DNA of 64,000 nt from Bacteroidetes bacterium 37-13 (lineage in GTDB: Bacteria > Bacteroidota > Bacteroidia > Chitinophagales > LD1). Where the stretch lies: positions 1 through 64,000 of the forward strand of contig MKTC01000010.1 in the NCBI GenBank assembly GCA_001897535.1, given 5' to 3'. Shown here in pieces: positions 44,375 to 53,139 of this stretch. The position numbers and the translations under genes were made by a program. Each line of letters begins with the position of its first letter. The stretch's first letter is position 1. Under the pieces are notes generated by a model. That model had not been told where the DNA came from. It saw only the letters and a program-made list of their open reading frames with translations, and did not search any database.

Positions 44375-45352
44375 TTAGTAAACGTTTAGCTTAACTGTTT
44401 GCAATGAATTTTTAGAGCGAATTGTAGCAAAGTAAATTCCCTGCAACAAGCCATCGGTTGAAATGGCCGCTTGCTTTTTCTTTACAAAACTTTCTGTTTT
44501 TACCACTGCACCATTTATTGCAGAAACAGTAACTGAAAAATCTTTAGACTCAGTTAATTCTACATTAAAAAGCTGACCTGCTGCAATTGGATTTGGATAA
44601 ACACTTGCGTTGATATTTTCAACTTCATTAAGCGCTGTTATACCATCATAAAATGTAAAATTATCCATTGCAAAATATACCGGAGTATTTATTCCTAAAG
44701 AACCTGTATCACTTGAAGTGTATTGAAAACTCAAACTATCTATATTGCCCAAAGCTGCTAAATTCACCCAAGCCCAATCGCTTAAAATGTAATCTTGAGT
44801 AGAGTCAGCAAATCTATAATCGGCTAAATAGAAATTTACAGTATCAGTCTTTTGAGTTCCGTTTAAATAGCCCTTCACGGTAACATAAAAATAATCTGAA
44901 TCGGTTCCGTTTGTCCCTCCAAATTTTTTCGCAAAACCATCACCATCTTTCATACTTAAATAAGCATAAGTTGTATTAGTAATGTAAAATCCCTTTACAT
45001 TTTTTCCTGCTGCATTTCCACTTAGTTTTATGCTCCCCGAACCGTAGTTTACTGCGTAGGTTGAGCTGCTATAACCGCTTCCAGTAATAGCACTATATTG
45101 ATTTGAAAAGCCAGGAGTAACAATATCTTGTTTACTTGAAGGCACAAAACCATTGCCCCAATAACCACCGTAAGCAGTATCCCAAAAAGAATGAAAATAA
45201 ACTAGCGAATCGCCAAAGCCACCGTTTAAATTTTTAGAAGAGGTAAAAGAGTCAGCCGCTACAGATAAATTTTCAAAAGTGTAAACAACTTGTGCGTTTA
45301 CAGAAAAAGAGAAAGTGCAAATAGCACTAAGAAAAAGGTAAATTTTGTTCAT
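44375..45352 (-). CDS. DUF4465 surface protein with T9SS sorting domain, first gene of the B12 operon
   Basis: 325 residues. A signal peptide (IYLFLSAICTFSFSVNA-Q) is followed by a DUF4465 domain (about 25-235), with YWGNGFVPSSKQD, NQYSAITGSG and a C-terminal VYFAMDNFTFYDG, then a T9SS type A sorting domain (about 250-325: SVYPNPIAAGQLFNVEL). It is therefore probably sent to the cell surface. It is directly controlled by the cobalamin riboswitch and lies 1 bp from btuB. DUF4465 proteins recur in cobalamin loci of Bacteroidota, where some surface accessory proteins bind B12; the T9SS tag in place of a lipoprotein anchor is notable. A B12-binding role is inferred, not shown. Confidence 0.85.
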   Translation of the reverse strand: MNKIYLFLSAICTFSFSVNAQVVYTFENLSVAADSFTSSKNLNGGFGDSLVYFHSFWDTAYGGYWGNGFVPSSKQDIVTPGFSNQYSAITGSGYSSSTYAVNYGSGSIKLSGNAAGKNVKGFYITNTTYAYLSMKDGDGFAKKFGGTNGTDSDYFYVTVKGYLNGTQKTDTVNFYLADYRFADSTQDYILSDWAWVNLAALGNIDSLSFQYTSSDTGSLGINTPVYFAMDNFTFYDGITALNEVENINASVYPNPIAAGQLFNVELTESKDFSVTVSAINGAVVKTESFVKKKQAAISTDGLLQGIYFATIRSKNSLQTVKLNVY

Positions 45353-45479
45353 GTTTTAAACACGTTTTTAAATGATGAAAAAATCACCTTCGATAGGAAA
45401 ATAGGAAACACCAAATTGTCCGGTTCAATATGGTATCACACCTAACTTTTCTTCCCGAAAGTTTGAATGTTTGTTTTGC

Positions 45480-45680
45480 TATGGCAGGTCTTCTGGCTCA
45501 CCGATTTTGATTTTCCTTCCCATCGCGCTATTGGCAACAGTGGATTAGATTAAATCTTATTTCTTTCAAAAAAAATGAAAGAAATTCGGCTTACAGCAGC
45601 GGGAACTGCCTCCGACTTTCACGGAGTTCCCTTTTAATTCATTTCAGCTTTCGCTTACATTTTGAAACCGCAGCGGTGCA
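45480..45680 (-). promoter_or_regulatory. Cobalamin (B12) riboswitch
   Basis: Minus-strand RNA with the conserved blocks of the class: near the 5' end AGCGAAAGCTGAAATGAATT, GGGAACTCCGTG, then GGCAGTTCCCGCTGCTGTAA with GCC following, CCACTGTTGCCAATAGCGCG, GGGAAGG, and the B12 box at the 3' end GAGCCAGAAGACCTGCC (ending at 45484). It sits about 130 nt upstream of the DUF4465-btuBGFCD operon. Bound cobalamin should switch the operon off. In the leader a 9-bp hairpin with one mismatch (45410-45418 with 45426-45434) may be part of the expression platform. The promoter upstream is not clear (TCTATTTG at 45686-45679 is the best -7-like match). Confidence 0.95.
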
Positions 45681-45767
45681 AATAGAACTGTTTTGTTTTG
45701 AATTAAAAAACAAAAATGTTTAAATGGATTATGTACTGAATTAAAAATTCAATTTAATTGTACACAG

Positions 45768-46244
45768 ATGAATCCGAGATTTGAAACTATCCTTGAAAAG
45801 AAACTGATTGGAAACAAGTCAACCATGAGTTTTGCCAATTACAAAATTGGTGAATTATGGAAAATATTTATGCCTAAACGCCATTCAATTAAAAACAATT
45901 TAAACAGCGATTTAATTTCACTAACAATTTACCCTCCTAATTTTTTTACAGAATTTGAACCTACGCGAGCATTTGAAAAATGGGCTGTAATTGAAGTTTC
46001 AGATTTTGAAAACACTTCTACCGATTTTGAAAAGCTAATACTGCCAAGTGGACTTTATGCGGTTTTCAACTATAAAGGTTCAAGTAATGACAATTCAATT
46101 TTCAAATATATAATGCAGTCTTGGCTGCCTGATTCAAATTATCAATTAGATAACAGACCACACTTTGAAGTTTTAGGAAGTAAATACAAAAACAACGATC
46201 CATTATCGGAAGAAGAAATTTGGATTCCAATAAGAGAAAAGTAG
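45768..46244 (+). CDS. GyrI-like/effector-binding domain protein
   Basis: 158 residues, no signal peptide and no DNA-binding domain. The sequence fits the GyrI-like small-molecule-binding family (also the C-terminal domain of AraC-type regulators such as Rob and BmrR): FETILEKKLIGNKSTMSFA at the start, FEKLILPSGLYAVFNYKG in the middle and the characteristic end HFEVLGSKY, then SEEEIWIPI. Stand-alone members bind hydrophobic cations or, in GyrI, gyrase; the ligand here is unknown. It is transcribed away from the B12 riboswitch and converges on galE with a 7-bp gap. Link to B12 uptake is not implied beyond proximity. Confidence 0.82.
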   Translation: MNPRFETILEKKLIGNKSTMSFANYKIGELWKIFMPKRHSIKNNLNSDLISLTIYPPNFFTEFEPTRAFEKWAVIEVSDFENTSTDFEKLILPSGLYAVFNYKGSSNDNSIFKYIMQSWLPDSNYQLDNRPHFEVLGSKYKNNDPLSEEEIWIPIREK

Positions 46245-46251
46245 TGCTAAA

Positions 46252-47259
46252 CTATTCTTGCTTCTGCTCCCAATTCCAAGCTGTGAGCATCATATTGTCT
46301 AAATCGCGCTTAGGAGTCCAACCTAAAAGATTTTTAGCCTTATTATTATTTGCGTAAATTGAAACCACATCTCCTTCCCTACGCGGTGCATTTTGGTAAT
46401 TCAATTTTAAGCCCGAAACTTTTTCAAAACTATTGATAGCTTCTAAAACCGTTACGCCATTTCCCGTTCCTAAATTAAAAATATCGCAAGGCAAAGTTTG
46501 TTTTTCTGCAACCAAATATTGAATTGCTTTGGTGTGTGCATGTGCAATATCCATTACGTGAATATAATCGCGAACACAAGTGCCATCGCGGGTTGGATAA
46601 TCGGTTCCCATCACGCTAAACGATTTGAATTTACCCGCTGCAAAGCCTGTAATTCGTGGTACAACAGCCGTTACCACCACAGTTGGCAATTCTCCAATCA
46701 ATGCACTTTCGTGTGCCCCAACCGGATTAAAATAGCGCAGCAACACAAACTTAGAAGCACTTTTCTGCGCCACTTCTTCAATTATATTTTCTCCTAATTG
46801 CTTGGTATGCGCGTAAGGACTTTCGGCTTTTTCAAAAGGTGTTTCTTCTGTTACAGGAAGTTCTTTTGTATTTCCATAAACCGAACAAGAAGAAGAAAAA
46901 ACAAAATGCTTCACCTTAAATTCTTCAGTGAGTTTAAGCAAATTAAGTAGAGAAGTAAGATTATTATGATAATACTTTAATGGATTCTCAACTGATTCCG
47001 GTACACTTTTGAATGCCGCAAAATGAATAATGCCGTCAAATTTTTCAGCTTCAAAAATTTGTTTCACAACTTCATAATTACATAAATCAATGCTGTAATT
47101 CTTTATTTCTTTCTGTACAATTTTTTCAACTCCTTGTATGGCACTTTCGTGAGAATTAAAACACGCATCAATGCTCACCACATCAAAACCATTTTCAACT
47201 AAATCTACAATAGTGTGCGAGCCAATATATCCGCAGCCTCCGGTAACTAATATTTTCAT
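46252..47259 (-). CDS. galE: UDP-glucose 4-epimerase
   Basis: Interconverts UDP-glucose and UDP-galactose using bound NAD, feeding galactose use and surface glycans. 335 residues, an extended SDR: cofactor loop TGGCGYIGSH, catalytic SSSCSVYG with the Ser, and Tyr149-x-x-x-Lys153 in SPYAHTKQLGE. The substrate loop includes RYFNPVGAHESALIGE, and RDYIHVMDIAHAH is typical of GalE. It starts at ATG 47259. It is the last gene of a minus-strand run (pyrC 6 nt upstream). No other galactose genes are near, so lipopolysaccharide or capsule synthesis is the more likely use. Confidence 0.95.
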   Translation of the reverse strand: MKILVTGGCGYIGSHTIVDLVENGFDVVSIDACFNSHESAIQGVEKIVQKEIKNYSIDLCNYEVVKQIFEAEKFDGIIHFAAFKSVPESVENPLKYYHNNLTSLLNLLKLTEEFKVKHFVFSSSCSVYGNTKELPVTEETPFEKAESPYAHTKQLGENIIEEVAQKSASKFVLLRYFNPVGAHESALIGELPTVVVTAVVPRITGFAAGKFKSFSVMGTDYPTRDGTCVRDYIHVMDIAHAHTKAIQYLVAEKQTLPCDIFNLGTGNGVTVLEAINSFEKVSGLKLNYQNAPRREGDVVSIYANNNKAKNLLGWTPKRDLDNMMLTAWNWEQKQE

Positions 47260-47265
47260 TTTCTT

Positions 47266-48600
47266 TTATTTATCAAACAGTAAACGTTGTCCTTTTTGAG
47301 TTTCGTTAAACACATCATTATCGTAAACACAATTTCCATTTACGAATGTTTGCAGTACTTTTCCTTTAAAAGTTTCACCTTCAAAAGGACTCCAACCGCA
47401 CTTGTAATAAATGTTTTCTCGCGTTACTTTCCATTCTTTCTCCAAATCTAACAATGCTAAATCTGCGAAATAACCTTCGCGCAAATAACCACGCTCTTTT
47501 ACCTTAAAACATTCCGCAACAGCATGGCAACCTTTCTGCACAATCTGTGCCAAAGAAATTTTCCCTTCATCATACAAACGCAGCATCACATTTAGCGAAT
47601 GCTGAACTAATGGAACTCCGGCAGGTGCCGTATTGTAATGCTCGTTTTTTTCTTCGAGTGTATGCGGTGCGTGGTCAGTAGCGAAAACATCAATAGTGCC
47701 ATCTAAAAGCGCTTTAAGCAATTCAGGTTTGTGGTGCTTATCTTTTATGGCAGGATTGCATTTTATTTTATTTCCAAATTGCGCATAATCATCAGCAGAA
47801 AAAAGTAGATGATGTACACAAACTTCTGCCGTAATTCGTTTTTCACTCAAAGGAATTTTATTGGTAAACAAAGCCAATTCTTCATCTGTGGTGATGTGCA
47901 AAATATGCAATCGCGTGTTATGCTTTTTTGCCAATGCAACTGCTGCTGAAGAAGACAAAAAACATACTTCTTCATTCCTAATAATAGGGTGAAAAGAAGC
48001 GTCTAACTTATCGCCATATTTAGCTTCGTATTCCGCTTTGCGTTGGCGCACAGAAGGTTCATGCTCGCAGTGTGTAGCAATTAAATGTTGGGTTGAAGAA
48101 AACACCTTCTCCAAAATTGCAGTATCATCAACCAGCATGTTTCCCGTGCTGCTTCCCATGAAAATTTTTAAGCCGCAAACATTGTGCAAAGGCGTTTTCA
48201 TTACCTCCTCAAAATTGTCGTTGCTCACGCCCATATAAAATGAAAAATTCGCTAATGATTTATTGGCTGCTATACTATATTTTTCTTCTAATAATTCTTG
48301 TGTGAGCGTTGCCGGTTTCACATTTGGCATTTCCATAAAAGTAGTTACACCACCAGCAACAGCAGCACGCGCTTCCGTATAAATCTCTGCTTTGTGCGTT
48401 AAGCCCGGTTCGCGAAAATGTACTTGGTCATCAATTAAACCGGGAATTAAATATTTGCCTTCGGCATTTACTTCTTGCACATTAAATTGCACTTCAAAAC
48501 TACTATCAATGCGCTCTATTCTTTCGCCCTTCACAAGCACATCGGCAGTAAAAATTTTGCCTTCGTTTACTAAAGTTGCATTTCTAAAAATTGTTGTCAT
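47266..48600 (-). CDS. pyrC: Dihydroorotase
   Basis: Closes carbamoyl-aspartate to dihydroorotate, the third step of pyrimidine synthesis. 444 residues, metal-dependent amidohydrolase of the longer (class I) type. DDQVHFREPGLTHKAEI carries the first metal His pair (as Asp-x-His-x-Arg form), AAVAGGVTTFMEMPNV follows, then LHILHITTDEELALF and the catalytic Asp in FATDHAPHTLEEK. The C-terminal barrel closes with VFVNGNCVYDND-like QTFVNGNCVYD. It starts at ATG 48600 and overlaps maf by 4 bp. Product goes to PyrD, encoded at 4.8 kb. The related hydantoinase/allantoinase families are less fitting because of the HFREPG motif. Confidence 0.94.
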   Translation of the reverse strand: MTTIFRNATLVNEGKIFTADVLVKGERIERIDSSFEVQFNVQEVNAEGKYLIPGLIDDQVHFREPGLTHKAEIYTEARAAVAGGVTTFMEMPNVKPATLTQELLEEKYSIAANKSLANFSFYMGVSNDNFEEVMKTPLHNVCGLKIFMGSSTGNMLVDDTAILEKVFSSTQHLIATHCEHEPSVRQRKAEYEAKYGDKLDASFHPIIRNEEVCFLSSSAAVALAKKHNTRLHILHITTDEELALFTNKIPLSEKRITAEVCVHHLLFSADDYAQFGNKIKCNPAIKDKHHKPELLKALLDGTIDVFATDHAPHTLEEKNEHYNTAPAGVPLVQHSLNVMLRLYDEGKISLAQIVQKGCHAVAECFKVKERGYLREGYFADLALLDLEKEWKVTRENIYYKCGWSPFEGETFKGKVLQTFVNGNCVYDNDVFNETQKGQRLLFDK

Positions 48601-49175
48601 CTGTTACTTAGTTTAAATCCAAATTCGCTTACCAATACTTGATATACTTTATTCACAGGTAAACCTACCACATTAAAATAATCTCCTTTAAATTCTTTTA
48701 TACCCACAGCGCCAATCCATTCTTGGCAAGCATAGCTTCCTGCCTTATCAAATGGTTTAAAATTAGTTACATAGTATTCAATTTCCTGTGAAGAAAGTTT
48801 ATTAAATGTTACCAAAGTGCTCACCGAAAAACCTACTTCTTTCTCTTTTGAAAATATAAAAACTCCGGTAATTACTTCATGTGTTTTTCCGCTTAACTTT
48901 TGTAGCATTTCAACTGCTTCCTCATGCGATTTTGGCTTCTCAAAAATTTCACCATTCAGAATTACAATCGTATCTGCACCAATCACAATTTCACTTGTTA
49001 TTTCTGCTTCAAATGCTTTAGCTTTTAATTTTGCCAAGTATAATGAAATTGCGCTTGCAGCGGTATTTTCAGGATGAACTTCTTCTATGTTTTTTGAGCG
49101 TACTTCAAATGGTATTTTTGCCATCGAAAGCAACTCTTTTCTGCGTGGTGAATTTGAAGCTAAAATTATTTTCAT
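48597..49175 (-). CDS. maf: Maf-type nucleoside triphosphate pyrophosphatase
   Basis: 192 residues. LASNSPRRKELLSM is the phosphate-binding N-terminal signature, VIGADTIVILNGEIFEKP holds the catalytic Asp region, and YVTNFKPFDKAGSYACQEWI is the substrate-facing C-terminal motif. Maf enzymes hydrolyse dTTP, UTP or modified nucleotides to monophosphates and are thought to clean the nucleotide pool or influence septation. It lies 1 nt after the prenyltransferase gene and overlaps pyrC by 4 bp. The order DUF2520 - prenyltransferase - Maf is widely conserved in Bacteroidota. Confidence 0.93.
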   Translation of the reverse strand: MKIILASNSPRRKELLSMAKIPFEVRSKNIEEVHPENTAASAISLYLAKLKAKAFEAEITSEIVIGADTIVILNGEIFEKPKSHEEAVEMLQKLSGKTHEVITGVFIFSKEKEVGFSVSTLVTFNKLSSQEIEYYVTNFKPFDKAGSYACQEWIGAVGIKEFKGDYFNVVGLPVNKVYQVLVSEFGFKLSNR

Positions 49176-49176
49176 A

Positions 49177-50109
49177 TTACAGCTTAGAAAACAGATAAAA
49201 AACAGGAATTGTTGCTACACCAAAAACCATAATTACTTTCAGCATCACACTTTGCACGCGATAGTCAGTTTTATTTCTTGCCACAAAAAGCGGGAACAAA
49301 TTTATGAGCAACGGAAATTGTAAAAACAACATGGCATACCAAAAATTATTCTTTAATCCTGTTTGCCAATATACATACATCACTACCCCAATTCCAATCA
49401 TCAAAATTAGCTGTATAACACCTGCAATGATGCTAGAAGTTCTCGTTCCCAACCAAACAGGCAGCGTGTGATATTTGTAAGCAATATCAGCTTCTGCATC
49501 TTCTAAATCCTTCACAATTTCGCGTACCAAAGTGATTACAAATGCAAAAAGTGCATAGCCTTTCATTTGCGTGAGAATAAAATATTTTGCTTCAGGTGCT
49601 ATATGCTTTTCTACAAGTTGAACCTCGAATAATACAGGCAACAAAAACACCAAAGCACATAAACCTGCAACAATTGCATTGCCTACCAAAGCATATTTTT
49701 TAAGTGTAACCGAATACTGCCAAAGCAGCAATACACTTATTAAAAACACATTTGCTAACTTTAAATTCCCAACAGAATACGCCAGCCATAGCCCAATTCC
49801 TACACCTAAAACATTTAAAAACACAATTAAATATGGCGCAAAGTTTATCGAAATAGCTTTCCCTAAAATCACGTTTTGGGGTTTATACTTTTCATCTTGA
49901 GAAAGGTCAAGAAAATCATTTATCACATTGCCGCCAGCCATAATTAGCATAACACTGAGTGCTAGCAACCACACTTGCAAATGGCTGAGCGTTGGTGCAA
50001 TTCCAATCACCGGCACAATAATAAAATATTGAAAAAGTAAGAGCGAGCCTCCGGCAACCAACAAATTTAGCCACCTAATAAGTTTAAAAAAGGCAATTAT
50101 TTTATGCAT
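49177..50109 (-). CDS. UbiA-family prenyltransferase, GGGP geranylgeranyltransferase-like
   Basis: 310 residues from ATG 50109; a TTG five codons before is less likely. About eight membrane helices. Both Asp-rich motifs are present: NVINDFLDLSQD (NDxxDxxxD) and VKDLEDAEAD (DxxxD), holding Mg and prenyl diphosphate. Bacteroidota proteins of this type are usually annotated as geranylgeranylglycerol-phosphate geranylgeranyltransferase, an archaeal-type ether-lipid enzyme, but the true bacterial product is uncertain; quinone or heme side-chain synthesis is the main alternative. It is cotranscribed with Maf (1-nt gap); the DUF2520 gene is 63 nt upstream. Confidence 0.85.
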   Translation of the reverse strand: MHKIIAFFKLIRWLNLLVAGGSLLLFQYFIIVPVIGIAPTLSHLQVWLLALSVMLIMAGGNVINDFLDLSQDEKYKPQNVILGKAISINFAPYLIVFLNVLGVGIGLWLAYSVGNLKLANVFLISVLLLWQYSVTLKKYALVGNAIVAGLCALVFLLPVLFEVQLVEKHIAPEAKYFILTQMKGYALFAFVITLVREIVKDLEDAEADIAYKYHTLPVWLGTRTSSIIAGVIQLILMIGIGVVMYVYWQTGLKNNFWYAMLFLQFPLLINLFPLFVARNKTDYRVQSVMLKVIMVFGVATIPVFYLFSKL

Positions 50110-50172
50110 AATATTTAGCAGCAAGGTTAAGACGTAAATTCCGTTTCGCGAAAAGAAAAATTAAGTCTTAGG

Positions 50173-50946
50173 TTATTCCTGAATTTCGCGTGAACGCAAA
50201 ATGCTTTCAGTGAGAATCGAATAAATTTTTGTTAGCTCTTCGTGCGAAGAGAGCAACTTCAAATGTTCTTCAATTGTAAACATATCCTTTCGCGCAGCAG
50301 GTCCGGTTTGCAATTTAGCTGGCGAAGTGTGCTGAACATTTTGTGCCGACTGTGCCAAAAGCGGTCGCAAAATATCTAAAGAAGAATGATGCTCCGAAAG
50401 TAAATTTTCTGCCAACTCATAGAGATGATTGGTGAAATTATTAGCAAATACCGCAGCTACGTGAATGTATTGCCGTTGCAATTCACTTACTTGATGAACA
50501 TTTTTAGATAATTCTAATGCTAAGTTCTGCAACGCTTGAGTTGTTGTATCATTACTGCCTTCAACTAAAAAAGGAATATTTTCAAACGGAATTTCCATGC
50601 CTTTTTTCATGGTTTGCAAGGGATAAAAAATTCCAAAATTAGGGCTACAATTTTCTAATAAATTTTTAGACCTAAAGCCGGAAGTGTGTGCCACAATAGC
50701 TTCAGTTTTAAATCCTGAAACAGCAATTTCCTGTATGGCATCATCTTTCACACAAAACAAAATCAATTCACTTTCCACATCAATATTTTGCAACAAAAAA
50801 TTTGGAACAGCATTTACTTCTTCTGCAAGTGCAATAGCGGTTTGTTCGTTTCTTCCGGTAATTTGCAGAATTTTATTTCCGCTCTGTTTTAGCTTATGCG
50901 CCAAATGCCAAGCCATATTGCCGCTTCCGATAATGGAAATATTCAT
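50173..50946 (-). CDS. Rossmann-like and DUF2520 domain protein
   Basis: 257 residues. The N-terminal half is an NAD(P)-binding Rossmann fold starting ISIIGSGNMAWHLAHKL, resembling pyrroline-5-carboxylate reductase and 6-phosphogluconate dehydrogenases. The C-terminal half (from about 130) is the helical DUF2520 domain, with HVAAVFANNFTNHLYELAE and TGPAARKDMFTIEEHL. Likely an oxidoreductase of unknown substrate; the family is conserved in Bacteroidota next to Maf and the UbiA-type enzyme, which suggests but does not prove a shared pathway. It starts at ATG 50946, and the IscA-type gene lies 31 nt upstream on the same strand. Confidence 0.88.
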   Translation of the reverse strand: MNISIIGSGNMAWHLAHKLKQSGNKILQITGRNEQTAIALAEEVNAVPNFLLQNIDVESELILFCVKDDAIQEIAVSGFKTEAIVAHTSGFRSKNLLENCSPNFGIFYPLQTMKKGMEIPFENIPFLVEGSNDTTTQALQNLALELSKNVHQVSELQRQYIHVAAVFANNFTNHLYELAENLLSEHHSSLDILRPLLAQSAQNVQHTSPAKLQTGPAARKDMFTIEEHLKLLSSHEELTKIYSILTESILRSREIQE

Positions 50947-50977
50947 AGCGCTAAAATAACAGTGTTTTTATGTATTG

Positions 50978-51304
50978 CTACACTGCAAAACTATCGCCAC
51001 AAGCGCAAGTGCGCGAGGCATTTGGGTTGCTAAAATGAAAACCTTTGCCATTTAGCCCATCGGTGAACTCCAAAGTGGTGTTGCACACATACAAAAAACT
51101 ACGCAAATCAGTAACCAATTTTATACCTTTATCCTCAAAAATTTGGTCATCGGGCTGCAACTTATCATCAAGCTCCATATTGTAGCTTAAACCTGAGCAG
51201 CCGCCACCTTGCACACTCACGCGCACAAAATGCTTTTCAGCTTTTTGTTCGCTTTGCATAATGTTTTTTATTTTTTCGCTCGCAGCTTCAGAAATGTACA
51301 ACAT
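50978..51304 (-). CDS. A-type iron-sulfur carrier (IscA/SufA/ErpA family)
   Basis: 108 residues, full length. The three cysteines that hold the cluster are Cys36 in GGGCSGLSYNMELD and Cys100/Cys102 in the C-terminal CACGDSFAV. It receives Fe-S clusters from a scaffold and passes them to client enzymes. It starts at ATG 51304. It is the probable first gene of the minus-strand run down to galE. Which of IscA, SufA or ErpA it represents cannot be decided; no isc or suf operon lies in the window, the cysteine desulfurase being at 1.3 kb. Confidence 0.94.
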   Translation of the reverse strand: MLYISEAASEKIKNIMQSEQKAEKHFVRVSVQGGGCSGLSYNMELDDKLQPDDQIFEDKGIKLVTDLRSFLYVCNTTLEFTDGLNGKGFHFSNPNASRTCACGDSFAV

Positions 51305-51326
51305 AGTTTTTCAATCTTTGTGGCTA

Positions 51327-51357
51327 CAAAAGTACGGAACAATATTTTTTAAACGAA
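51327..51357 (-). promoter_or_regulatory. Candidate promoter of the IscA-type gene
   Basis: Minus strand: TTCG (51357-51354, one mismatch to TTTG), 19 nt, TACTTTTG (51334-51327), a complete -7 match. Leader of about 16 nt to ATG 51304. This would also drive the following genes down to galE. Confidence 0.45.
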
Positions 51358-51371
51358 ATTGAATAAGTTAA

Positions 51372-51770
51372 ATGAATAAAATTGAGCACATCGGAATTGC
51401 CGTAAAAGATATAACGCAAGCAAATAGTATTTATACCAAACTACTGGCAACCGAACCTTACAAAACTGAAAAGGTAGAAACAGAAGCTGTGGAAACTTCT
51501 TTTTTTAAAATTGGTGAAAGCAAAATTGAGTTGCTACAAGCCACTTCACCCGAAAGTGCTATTTTTAAATATATTGAAAAAAGAGGCGAAGGTATTCACC
51601 ACATTGCTTTTGCAGTTGAAAATATTGAATCGGAAATTGAGCGATTAAAAGCAGAAGGTTTTCAGCCAATAAGTGAAAAGCCTAAACGCGGAGCCGATAA
51701 TAAATTAGTTTTCTTCTTTCACCCCAAAAGCGCCAATGGCGTTTTAATTGAGCTCTGTCAAGAAATATAA
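51372..51770 (+). CDS. mce: Methylmalonyl-CoA epimerase
   Basis: 132 residues, the usual size of this vicinal-oxygen-chelate enzyme. IEHIGIAVKDITQANSIY opens the first half with a metal-binding His; GEGIHHIAFAVENIESEI holds the second; the last metal ligand is the Glu in GVLIELCQE. It interconverts (2R)- and (2S)-methylmalonyl-CoA between propionyl-CoA carboxylation and the B12-dependent mutase. That links functionally, though not by operon, to the B12 uptake locus 6 kb away. The stop codon abuts the stop of the convergent gene with no gap. Confidence 0.94.
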   Translation: MNKIEHIGIAVKDITQANSIYTKLLATEPYKTEKVETEAVETSFFKIGESKIELLQATSPESAIFKYIEKRGEGIHHIAFAVENIESEIERLKAEGFQPISEKPKRGADNKLVFFFHPKSANGVLIELCQEI

Positions 51771-52925
51771 TTAGGCATTGCTTTCCACTTGGTGAAAAGG
51801 ATTTCTAAAAACAAAATTTTTAGGCTTTACGGCTGCGGCTAATGGTTTAATAATAAACGAATTCACCATACCGTTTTTGTGTTTCAACATACCGGAAACT
51901 TCACGCGGAACTGCGCCAACGGTACTTTTAATTTCAGGAGCGGTTCTGCCGAAATGTAACTGCGCAAATTTTCTTTCAATACCGCAATCTACCATATCGT
52001 ATAACATTCGCTGATACGTGGAATGTTCTTTGTTTACTTCGTAATCTAAGCCAATATAATGTACTTCACCTTTGTTTATATTGCAGTAAAGCGAATTAAA
52101 GCCAATTAGTTTTTCATCAAGAAAATATCCAAAAATCATGTAGCGCTCGCTATAAATTTTCTTTTGCTCGGTAAAAAAACCTTTTTGAAGCTCAATTAAA
52201 TTGAACTGCGATTTTGAAATTGTATTGTGATAAAGCGTTTGAATTTCATCTTCTAAACTTGAAATTTCTTCAATCGATAAATTTTTTCGCACCAAAGTTT
52301 TGCTCATAGAAATACACTTTTTAGCGCGAACTCTATACTTTGAGCTCAAAGTCGAAAGGTAATCTTTAAAGCAGCTCCACTCCGGCTTTAAGTGCATTAT
52401 CATATCCGGCTCTTCATAAATAGGGTGAAAACTACTTTGTAGAAAATTCCGTTTTAATTCGGTATCGCTTTCGTATAAATCTGTCATTAAAAACGCGCTA
52501 ACCTTGCTTTCTTTTAAAATAGTATTTACAGTTTTTAAATATGCTTCGGCAATTGCTTCAGAGTTTAAATCCTTTCTAAAAAACATTCCCTTTTCCCCTG
52601 TCATCAGCAAATTTCCACCTACCATTAAATTCATGTTTAGCAAAGGAAGTGCCAAAGATTTTAGCGTGTTTGTAAAAGCATTTTCTGCGTGGTAACTGCT
52701 TAACTGCGTTCCTTTAAAATATACTATCTGGAAATAACAAACGCCCACCAATTCATTATTTTGCTCCACAAGCACATAGCGAAATGCAATTCTGCCCGCT
52801 TGGTTTTCTTCCAATTGTTTTAGATAGTTAAAACTGTGCATCAAATTGGTTTCGGGCACAAAATTCTGCCATTTATTAAACGGAAGTTGGGTTACTGAAT
52901 TAAAAATTTCAGCAGTAAGTGGCAT
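51771..52925 (-). CDS. GNAT/FemAB-like acyltransferase
   Basis: 384 residues from ATG 52925; 13 further in-frame codons upstream are poorly supported. No signal peptide or membrane segment. The protein has the double-GNAT layout of the FemAB/BioF2-like acetyltransferases (PF13480 type): LMHSFNYLKQLEENQAGRIA early, YLSTLSSKYRVRAKKCISMS in the middle, and a C-terminal acyl-donor half with LIGFNSLYCNINKGEVHYIG, GLDYEVNKEHSTYQRMLYDM and RKFAQLHFGRTAPEIKSTVG. FemAB relatives add amino acids to cell-wall precursors and others acylate lipids or sugars; the substrate is unknown. It converges on mce with zero gap. Confidence 0.75.
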   Translation of the reverse strand: MPLTAEIFNSVTQLPFNKWQNFVPETNLMHSFNYLKQLEENQAGRIAFRYVLVEQNNELVGVCYFQIVYFKGTQLSSYHAENAFTNTLKSLALPLLNMNLMVGGNLLMTGEKGMFFRKDLNSEAIAEAYLKTVNTILKESKVSAFLMTDLYESDTELKRNFLQSSFHPIYEEPDMIMHLKPEWSCFKDYLSTLSSKYRVRAKKCISMSKTLVRKNLSIEEISSLEDEIQTLYHNTISKSQFNLIELQKGFFTEQKKIYSERYMIFGYFLDEKLIGFNSLYCNINKGEVHYIGLDYEVNKEHSTYQRMLYDMVDCGIERKFAQLHFGRTAPEIKSTVGAVPREVSGMLKHKNGMVNSFIIKPLAAAVKPKNFVFRNPFHQVESNA

Positions 52926-53139
52926 AGAAATTGAAACTGATGTACAAAGCGAAACACTAAACATTTTGGCAAATAAAGTACAAGACGAAAGATATTTAAT
53001 AATATTTTATGCATCTTTAGTTATCATAACAATCTCACTGAGTTTTTGAGCCAACAACAAAGTTTTAGCTTGCGGAAATTCGCCAATAAAAGAATTTCGC
53101 TTTATTTGCAACCGCTTAGCGGAAACGACAGCAACTTTT

